Positions 44,561 to 51,373 of a stretch of 64,000 bases of DNA are shown piece by piece. Location of the stretch: NCBI GenBank assembly GCA_045560765.1, contig JBJKZD010000009.1, positions 992,001 through 1,056,000 on the forward strand. Reading direction: 5' to 3'. The position numbers and the translations under genes were made by a program. Source of the stretch: UBA9926 sp913064795 (lineage in GTDB: Bacteria; Pseudomonadota; Gammaproteobacteria; Pseudomonadales; Azotimanducaceae). Numbering within the stretch: position 1 is the stretch's first letter; each line of letters begins with the position of its first letter. The notes under the pieces were generated by a model, which saw nothing but the letters and a program-made list of their open reading frames with translations, was not told the origin of the DNA and ran no database searches.

Positions 44561-45465
44561 TGCGTCCTCGTCTGGATGTTGTCCGAGGGCTCTGCTATTC
44601 CGGTTATCGAAATGAGCAGTCTCCCGAGCTCGGTATTCTTCCGTCGTATGATGAAGTTAAAGAAGACTTGCTGTTGCTACAAGATGATTGGCAGTCCCTT
44701 CGCCTCTATGCGAGCGACGCGCATTCACAAACGGTCCTCGAGGTGATTCGCGATGAAGGACTCACCTTCACGGTCATGCTCGGTGCTTATGTGACAGCGG
44801 AGGTCGACAATCCCGATTGTCCGTGGGGTGGGGTCTACTCTTCGCGGCAGTTAAAAGAAAACCAGCGCCACAACGATTTTGAGATCGCTGAGCTCATTAG
44901 GCTGAGCCAAATTTTTTCTGACATTGTGGTCTGCGTATCGATTGGCAACGAAGCGGCGGTGAGTTGGACAGACCACCGAGTCCCAACATTACGGCTAATA
45001 GAGTTTGCGAACCGCCTCAAGGGCCAGGTGATTCAGCCCGTCACTTTTTGTGAGAATTACGTGCCCTGGCAATTCGAATTGGCGTCCCTAGCCGAAGTCC
45101 TCGACATTATTTCGATTCACAGTTACCCGGTTTGGGAACACAAAAGTGTTGATGAGGGGCTCGAGTTTACCATTGCAAATTATCAGTCCGTTGCCATGGC
45201 CTATCCTGATCACCAAGTGATTATTACTGAGGCCGGCTGGGCGACAGCCTCAAATGGTCGCGGTATCGAGCCGCAGCAAGTCAGCGAATCTGCCCAGCGC
45301 CGCTATTTCGAGGCCTTGATGCAGTGGAGCGAGCAAGCTCAGGTATTGATCTACTATTTTGAAGCGTTTGACGAGAACTGGAAGGGTTCTGCGCACCCCC
45401 TAGAGCCCGAAAAGCATTGGGGCCTCTACAGGGCAGATCGCACTCCGAAACTTGCGATGTCTTAG
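44560..45465 (+). CDS. Second glycoside hydrolase family 17-like enzyme
   Basis: A 301-residue barrel related to the previous one. Catalytic Glu131 (VSIGNEAAV) and Glu224 (IITEAGWAT) are conserved, as are SIHSYPVWEHK and IYYFEAFDENWKG. It has no signal peptide. The start ATG 44560 overlaps the stop of the first GH17 gene, so synthesis is coupled and a joint complex or sequential action is likely. Sequence identity between the two is limited outside the motifs, so the duplication is old. Confidence 0.85.
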   Translation: MRPRLDVVRGLCYSGYRNEQSPELGILPSYDEVKEDLLLLQDDWQSLRLYASDAHSQTVLEVIRDEGLTFTVMLGAYVTAEVDNPDCPWGGVYSSRQLKENQRHNDFEIAELIRLSQIFSDIVVCVSIGNEAAVSWTDHRVPTLRLIEFANRLKGQVIQPVTFCENYVPWQFELASLAEVLDIISIHSYPVWEHKSVDEGLEFTIANYQSVAMAYPDHQVIITEAGWATASNGRGIEPQQVSESAQRRYFEALMQWSEQAQVLIYYFEAFDENWKGSAHPLEPEKHWGLYRADRTPKLAMS

Positions 45466-45726
45466 ATGAAGTTGTGGATGAGGCCTTCCGCTAGTATTTG
45501 AAGCTTTCTTGGCCAACCAAAGTCGGAATCGGCTCGAAGGTTTGAGGGCTCGCTGAAGGCCAACGCATTCTAATTTGTGCAGGATAAGTGACCGTCCTAA
45601 AGCCGAATAATCCTAACCCGTCATCATGGAGGCAGATGCGGGCTCGTTGCGATAAGAGGGGTTAAGCCCTGCTTGGGGGCGTTAACCCACCGGTCAAAAG
45701 TTAGAGGTAGCCAGTAGCGTGATTGC

Positions 45727-47031
45727 TTACTTTCGCGTCACGCGAACCGGCATTGAGGTGTAGCCTTTAACAAACGACGAGAGTGTTCTCGTCGGCTCCT
45801 CAAGAAGCTCAATCGATTCAAAACGAGCGAGAATCTCTTCCCAAAGGATTCGCAATTGGAGTTCAGCTAACCGATTCCCCATGCAGCGGTGAATGCCAAA
45901 TCCGAACGACAGGTGTTGGCGAGCATTGGTCCTGGAAATGTCGAAGGCATCTGCATTTTCAAAAACCGACGCATCGCGATTGCCCGAGACATACCACATT
46001 AACAGTTGATCTCCGGCAAGAATCGATTTTCCGCCCAATGTGCAGTCACGGGTGGCTGTTCGACGCATGTAGGCCAGCGGGGTTTGCCAACGGATGACTT
46101 CTGCGACCATGTTGGGGATGAGCGCTGGATTCGCGGTCAGTTTCTGAAATTGCTCTGGGAACGTATTGAGAGCATAGATACTGCCTGACATGGTGTTTCG
46201 AGTGGTGTCATTGCCGCCAACAATGAGCAGTAAGAGGTTGCCTAAATACTCCATGGGTGGCATGTCTTTGGTCTCCGCGCCATGAGCAAGCATTGAAACC
46301 AGATCGTCACCTGGATTTTCCAAGCGATCAGCTTTAAGGCGCATGAAGTACTCTAGACATTCCATAAGCTCGTCCCGGCGTTGCTCCATCGATTCAATAA
46401 TTCCTCCGGGTTGCGGGATTGCAAAGGTAATGTCTGACCAGCGGGTGAGTTTTCTTCGGTCTTCGAATGGAAAATCAAACAGAGTCGCCAACATCATTGT
46501 GGTGAGTTCGATGGAAACCGTATCGACCCAGTCGAAGGGCTCGTCAACCGGTAAATTGTCCAAGACTTGACGAGTCCGCTCTCGAATCAGCGGTTCTAAG
46601 TTGACAAGATTTCTAGGCGCCACGACGCCGGTCACGGTCTTTCGTTGCACGTCGTGCGTGGGGGGGTCCATTGCAATGAAAGTCGATACATTGAGCGCGC
46701 CCTCGGGTAATTCGGTGCCGACGGGGAAGCCCAGGGTGATGCCGTTCGACGATGAAAAATCGGACCAAGTTGTATCGACGTGCTTGATGTCCTCATACCG
46801 CGTTAGAGACCAGAACCTGCCGGCCATTTCGGTTTCGTTGAAATGGACCGGATCCTCTGCTCGAAGGCGCTCAAAGTACTCCTGCCAACGGTTCTCGCTG
46901 AACAGTCTCGGGTTGACCGGTAAAATGTCTTCGAGTGGAACCTCGGCAGCGGGGGGTATTGGTGTTTTATTTTCAGCGCCAGCGGCTGACGGCATGAGAG
47001 GTGGCTTTGTGTTCGCTGTCGATTCACTCAT
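45727..47031 (-). CDS. Cytochrome P450, CYP153-type alkane/fatty-acid terminal hydroxylase
   Basis: A 434-residue soluble bacterial P450. I-helix GGNDTTRN (272-279), ExxR at 311-314, and the heme loop FGFGIHRCMG with Cys383 are intact. Long stretches (FIAMDPPTHDVQRKTV, FVKGYTSMPVRV, LLIVGGNDTTRN, IRWQTPLAYMRR) closely match what I recall of CYP153A alkane hydroxylases. It needs a ferredoxin and reductase, which are not nearby. The start is ATG 47031, 6 bases after GGAG. The frame continues upstream without a better site. Confidence 0.92.
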   Translation of the reverse strand: MSESTANTKPPLMPSAAGAENKTPIPPAAEVPLEDILPVNPRLFSENRWQEYFERLRAEDPVHFNETEMAGRFWSLTRYEDIKHVDTTWSDFSSSNGITLGFPVGTELPEGALNVSTFIAMDPPTHDVQRKTVTGVVAPRNLVNLEPLIRERTRQVLDNLPVDEPFDWVDTVSIELTTMMLATLFDFPFEDRRKLTRWSDITFAIPQPGGIIESMEQRRDELMECLEYFMRLKADRLENPGDDLVSMLAHGAETKDMPPMEYLGNLLLLIVGGNDTTRNTMSGSIYALNTFPEQFQKLTANPALIPNMVAEVIRWQTPLAYMRRTATRDCTLGGKSILAGDQLLMWYVSGNRDASVFENADAFDISRTNARQHLSFGFGIHRCMGNRLAELQLRILWEEILARFESIELLEEPTRTLSSFVKGYTSMPVRVTRK

Positions 47032-47284
47032 CATAAACTCCGGATCAAAATTGCAGGGGCGCAGAGAAAGCCAAAAATACGCGGAACCGTGACCCCAATG
47101 CAAGTTTCCAAACTTAAAACGATTTAGAGATGGCGCCTCAGACTGCAGTTTTGGCCCATTTTTGACCTTGATTTCTCTGAACTAGAGAGGCGTAAAACCG
47201 TGGGCGCCAGCATTTAACCCCGCGAATGGATCGTTGAGTTTCATGATGAGTGAGGTTGTCTAATTTTGGGTCCCTAGTGAACCT

Positions 47285-47770
47285 CTAGTCGGCTGTTTTT
47301 TTGGGATGCCAATAGGTTAGATACTCTGCATAGACCGCGGAACCCTCAATGCCTTCGACCTCGATATCGTGAGCAACTTTAAGTAGGTACTCGCTCCGCG
47401 CCTTCGGGACGGCTTCAAGAAGGGTCATGTGAGAACGCAATCGTATTCCATCACCGATGACCATTGGTTTTAGTATTCGAACTTTATCGAGTCCATAATT
47501 CAAAGGGTTGTGACCATCCTCTGGCCAGCAGCCGGAGGCTTGAAAGAAGTGCGAAAGAAGGCTGACGACATGAAACCCGTGGATCAGGGTGCCGCCATAG
47601 GGGGTGGTCTTGGCGTACTCAGGATCACAGTGTCCGGGGGTTCGCCAACGACTGATTTCCCCAAAAATGTTGACTTGGGTTTGATCAATAAACACCCAAT
47701 CACTGGAGCCCAACGGGTGTCCAATCCATTGGTCCACCGCAGAGAGTTTGAAAACCGCCTTTTCTTTCAT
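47285..47770 (-). CDS. MaoC-like hotdog protein with altered active site
   Basis: A 161-residue single hotdog domain of MaoC type: SDWVFIDQTQVNIFGEISRW, PYGGTLIHGFHVVSLL, and KVRILKPMVIGDGI. At the catalytic segment a normal hydratase has GDxN(P)xH, whereas this reads SRWRTPGHCDPEYA: the His (47) remains but Trp42 stands where the Asp is expected. It may have lost hydratase activity or use another chemistry. It lies 118 bp from a divergent SDR of the multifunctional enzyme type. Confidence 0.82.
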   Translation of the reverse strand: MKEKAVFKLSAVDQWIGHPLGSSDWVFIDQTQVNIFGEISRWRTPGHCDPEYAKTTPYGGTLIHGFHVVSLLSHFFQASGCWPEDGHNPLNYGLDKVRILKPMVIGDGIRLRSHMTLLEAVPKARSEYLLKVAHDIEVEGIEGSAVYAEYLTYWHPKKTAD

Positions 47771-47887
47771 GACCGGGAGTCCATCTTAAGGTGTCCTAGA
47801 ACATAACCCGTCCGTCTTAAAGGTCGCAATCCCTATACCGGTTCGTGTTAATCTTAAGAACATCAGAATCAGTTTAGGAAAGCAGCT

Positions 47888-48772
47888 ATGCCCATCATTG
47901 AGAACAGCGAATTTGAAAACAAGGTGGTCGTGATTACCGGCGCGGGCAATGGCCTGGGTCGTGCCCACGCCATTGAATATGCTAAACGCGGTGCAAAGGT
48001 CGTGATTAATGATTTAGGCGGCAATGTTGACGGCGGTGGTGCTGGAGATGCTGCAGATGCAGTCGTTGCGGAACTCGCTGAAATGGGCTGCGAAGCAGTG
48101 GCAAATAAGGCGTCAGTCTCTGATCCAGAGGGCGCGGAGAGTATTATTCAGACCGCAATCGATGCCTTTGGGCGCATTGATATTCTTGTTAACAACGCCG
48201 GGATCCTGCGAGATCGTTCCTTCAAAAAAATGACCCTTGCTGATTGGGACCTGGTTTTGCAGGTTCACCTTTCAGGAACGGCTTATGTCACTCGAGCAGC
48301 CTGGCCACATATGAATGCCCAGGGCTATGGTCGGGTTGTTTTGACGAGTTCCAGTTCCGGTATTTATGGAAATTTTGGCCAGGCGAACTATGGCGCTGCC
48401 AAGATGGGTATGCTTGGTTTAATGAATGTGCTGGCGTTAGAAGGCGCCAAAAATAACGTTCGGGTTAATACGCTTGCGCCCGCAGCAGCGACCCGGATGA
48501 TAGCGACGATCCCTGGGCGAGAAATCGACCCTGAAAATCCGCCAGAGACGTCGGCCCCGAAGTTGGTGAGTCCTGCGGTCCTGTTGATGACCAGCGAGCA
48601 AGCGCCCAACGGGGTTGTAATCAATGCGGGAGGCGGTCGTTTTTATCGCGCCCAAGTCTTTGTCAATGAGTCCGTGGATTTGGGGGTTAATGCGGCCTTC
48701 GAAGACTTAATGGATCAAAGCGAGGCACTCATGGATATGAGCGCTGCCAAGCCCAAGACCAGCGGGCCCTAG
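47888..48772 (+). CDS. SDR of the multifunctional beta-oxidation (HSD17B4-like) type
   Basis: A 294-residue 3-hydroxyacyl-CoA dehydrogenase-like SDR. Motifs: VVVITGAGNGLGRAHAIEYAKRGAKVVINDLGG (NAD site with the acidic Asp), LVNNAGILRDRSFKKM, SSSSGIYGNFGQANYGAAKMG with catalytic Tyr/Lys, and RVNTLAPAAATRM. This is close to the dehydrogenase part of peroxisomal multifunctional enzyme 2. Together with the divergent MaoC-type gene this would be the hydratase/dehydrogenase pair. AGGA precedes ATG 47888. Confidence 0.93.
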   Translation: MPIIENSEFENKVVVITGAGNGLGRAHAIEYAKRGAKVVINDLGGNVDGGGAGDAADAVVAELAEMGCEAVANKASVSDPEGAESIIQTAIDAFGRIDILVNNAGILRDRSFKKMTLADWDLVLQVHLSGTAYVTRAAWPHMNAQGYGRVVLTSSSSGIYGNFGQANYGAAKMGMLGLMNVLALEGAKNNVRVNTLAPAAATRMIATIPGREIDPENPPETSAPKLVSPAVLLMTSEQAPNGVVINAGGGRFYRAQVFVNESVDLGVNAAFEDLMDQSEALMDMSAAKPKTSGP

Positions 48773-48829
48773 AGCGCTGGCATGGGTTGCTGGCCATCTG
48801 TCTGTCAGTCTTAAAATCGAGATTGTGAG

Positions 48830-49903
48830 ATGAAGAAAATTACTCCTAAAGCGAGCTCGGCCCTGTTGTTGTGGGCTGCTATTTTTCTTCTAGGGTCCCC
48901 CAATCAAGTTCTAGCTGTCGATCTTCAGGCGCAACTGACCATCGGCCCCTCATTGATCCAAGGCTGCAGTCTCAAACAAGCGGCGCTGGAAGTTGGTTTA
49001 GTGGAAGCTTTTGATGAGCTTCTGATCAGCGCTGATTTCAATTGGTTGGCGGCTGACCCGGTCGAAGCCCGCTGCTTAGGATCCCGAATCCAAGCGACGC
49101 TATATTTCGAGGCGCCGGGTGGTGAGCTCTATTTCATACCTCTGATCCTTGAAGTAGGTCTAGGTGATGGACAGGTCGCTACCAGTGCGGTTTCTCCGCG
49201 ATGGGATCAAGTCTTGTGTCGGTTGGTTTCCCCTGCCCGGCGTTGCTTGCCGGAATCGGAAGCCAAGGCGCTTCTCGCTTCAGAGGGACTGATCTCTGGG
49301 TTCAATGTAGAACGCATTGTCGCCCAGAACGACACTTCGTCAGGCATTGCCCGGAATTCGCCACCGTCCTCGAAAGGGGCGGGGATTGATATCGAAGCCA
49401 TGCTTAAAGAATCAATTGACTCGGTCCTGGGGAAAGGAAAAGACGATGAGCGCGCTCAAGCCGGCGTCGTAGAGAATGATGCCAGTGGCTATTCGGCTGA
49501 AAGGAGTCTCATTGCCCCAGCGCTTGGGCTGTATAGACCCGCGTCGACGGACTGCGAGCGAAACCTCCGTGTTGACTATAGCGTAGGATCCTCGGGACCG
49601 TGTTTGATCACGATAGAAGCCGTCACGAGTTTTGAGCCCCAATGCCCAGTGAACAATAAAATTGTCCGTACTGTGAGCCGTGCGGCGCTTAACTTGACCA
49701 CAAGCCCTATAGAGGGAGTTGCCGTGACAACAATTCCCGAGGGTCCCGTGATGCTGTCGATATCCCTTACAGGACCTTGGGTTGATAACGGGACGCATTT
49801 CAGCAATCAATGGGCGCTCTCGGCTCGGAGTGAGTATTCCTCGGAGCTTGAACTGTTGGCTCAGGAGCTTGTTGTGCAGCAACAGCAGTGCGTCACACAA
49901 TGA
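48830..49903 (+). CDS. Secreted hypothetical protein
   Basis: A 357-residue protein with a signal peptide (about residues 1-29, ending QVLA) and no recognised family. Two parts are visible: an N-terminal beta-rich region with scattered Cys (about residues 30-145) and a C-terminal region (about 235-357), joined by a disorder-like linker with KGKDDERAQAG. Cys residues suggest disulfides in the periplasm. It precedes, on the same strand, the peptidoglycan-binding/Sel1 protein and may be functionally linked to it. Confidence 0.65.
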   Translation: MKKITPKASSALLLWAAIFLLGSPNQVLAVDLQAQLTIGPSLIQGCSLKQAALEVGLVEAFDELLISADFNWLAADPVEARCLGSRIQATLYFEAPGGELYFIPLILEVGLGDGQVATSAVSPRWDQVLCRLVSPARRCLPESEAKALLASEGLISGFNVERIVAQNDTSSGIARNSPPSSKGAGIDIEAMLKESIDSVLGKGKDDERAQAGVVENDASGYSAERSLIAPALGLYRPASTDCERNLRVDYSVGSSGPCLITIEAVTSFEPQCPVNNKIVRTVSRAALNLTTSPIEGVAVTTIPEGPVMLSISLTGPWVDNGTHFSNQWALSARSEYSSELELLAQELVVQQQQCVTQ

Positions 49904-49960
49904 TGCTGCGCTTAATCAGCGATCTATGGCGTGTTCCTTGAAGATCGTGCTGTTGAGACA

Positions 49961-50028
49961 GTCTGTTAAGATAAGATGACAAGAAATATAAGATCGCAAG
50001 AAAGATAAGATTGTTAGAAATATAAGGG
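49961..50028. repeat. 17-bp imperfect tandem repeat, four copies
   Basis: Four 17-base units (49961, 49978, 49995, 50012) share the core AAGAAATATAAGAT. The last copy ends in GGG, which forms the start of the ribosome binding site for the next gene. Confidence 0.85.
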
Positions 50029-50036
50029 AGACTCTG

Positions 50037-51371
50037 TTGGTGAGAGTTTTAGTCATTGTATTGTTGCAAGCGGTGGTGATGACAGGGGTGCTGGCCTCGC
50101 AAAATCCACCGGCAAACGAACTGCCGGTCGAAGTTCAGTCAGACCTTTTGTTGGCAGAGTTGACTCGGTTGATTGGGGTTGACGATCACGTAGGAATCAT
50201 TGATTTGATTCCTCAGATCCGGGCCCTGGGTATTGAGATTCCCTCAGCATTGTACTTTTTAGAGGCCAGATCTCTGAATGAAACAGGCAACGCGCTAAGA
50301 GCTCAGAACAGTTTGTTGCGCTATCTGAGCGAAGCGGGTCGGGAGGGCCGGTACTATCAAGAAGCAACCGATTTGCTGTTGGCGCTCCGAAGTAAAGCTG
50401 AAGCCGAGGCCCAGGCGCTAGAGTTCCAGCAGAAAAAAGAGCAGCGCGAGCAAGCTGCGGCAATCGATCGTGCTGAAACTTTAAAAGTTCGGGAAGTTCA
50501 ATCCTTGCTGTTTCAGATAGGGTTTCCTAAGACGCCGCAGTCGGGCGAGCTTGATACAGCGACCCGTGAAGCCATTGCAGTCTTTCAAGTGCGAGATGGG
50601 TTAGAGGTGACCTCTTTGGTGAATCAGACCACTCGTAATTCGTTGAGAGCGTCGGTACCCGATGCCCATGAATGCGATGAACTCGCTGGCATTGCAGAGA
50701 CTCCTAGTGCGCAGAGCGTCGGAATTAGTCAGATTGACTACCTCAAGGCAGTACCGGTTTGTAACAACGCAATTCGAGATTTTCCGCGGGTCATCCGCTT
50801 TCAAATCCAATATGCCAGAGCCTTATTGGCAGCTGGGCGTCACTCCGATGCGGTTGCTGAATTATCCGTCGCTCTGGAGGCGGGATACGGTGCAGCATTC
50901 TTGACCATTGCGCTCGTTCATGAGTCAGGCGGATTGACTGAGAAGGGGAAGCCAGATTTTGAATCAGCCCAGCGGTGGTTGATCAAAGCGGCAGAAAAAA
51001 ATCATTTTGAAGCGCAGCTCTTGCTCGCTCGATATTTAGAACAAGGGCTGAGTGATAATCGCAAAAATGTTGATGAAGCGATTCGTTGGATAAAAGCGGC
51101 TGCGGACCAGGAGCATCCGCCTGCTCAGAAAGAGCTGGGAGACCGCTTTAAGACAGGTCGGGGTTTGAATCGCGACTATACGGTTGCTGCTGACTGGTAT
51201 CGAAAAGCGGCGGATCAATCCCATCCACTTGCAACTTATGAACTGGCAGAGCTTTACTATCGAGGTCGAGGCGTTGAGAAAGACCGGGTTCGTGCCTTAG
51301 AATTTTATGAGAAGGCTGCAGCACTTGATGTTAAGGCAGCTGAGGCGCGAGTCGATCGACTCAAGCGTTGA
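50037..51371 (+). CDS. Peptidoglycan-binding domain and Sel1-repeat protein
   Basis: A 444-residue exported protein. A signal peptide covers about residues 1-20. A helical, Gln/Glu/Lys-rich coiled-coil stretch (about 115-150) is followed by a peptidoglycan-binding-1 domain (about 150-210, VQSLLFQIGF...GELDTATREAIAVFQ) and Sel1-type helical repeats (about 315-440, e.g. AIRWIKAAADQEHPPAQKELG and ALEFYEKAAALD). The start is TTG 50037 (GGGAG 6 bases upstream), or GTG 50040. It ends 2 bp from the opposing caspase-like gene, which also ends in Sel1 repeats. It probably acts as a periplasmic scaffold. Confidence 0.85.
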   Translation: MVRVLVIVLLQAVVMTGVLASQNPPANELPVEVQSDLLLAELTRLIGVDDHVGIIDLIPQIRALGIEIPSALYFLEARSLNETGNALRAQNSLLRYLSEAGREGRYYQEATDLLLALRSKAEAEAQALEFQQKKEQREQAAAIDRAETLKVREVQSLLFQIGFPKTPQSGELDTATREAIAVFQVRDGLEVTSLVNQTTRNSLRASVPDAHECDELAGIAETPSAQSVGISQIDYLKAVPVCNNAIRDFPRVIRFQIQYARALLAAGRHSDAVAELSVALEAGYGAAFLTIALVHESGGLTEKGKPDFESAQRWLIKAAEKNHFEAQLLLARYLEQGLSDNRKNVDEAIRWIKAAADQEHPPAQKELGDRFKTGRGLNRDYTVAADWYRKAADQSHPLATYELAELYYRGRGVEKDRVRALEFYEKAAALDVKAAEARVDRLKR

Positions 51372-51373
51372 TC

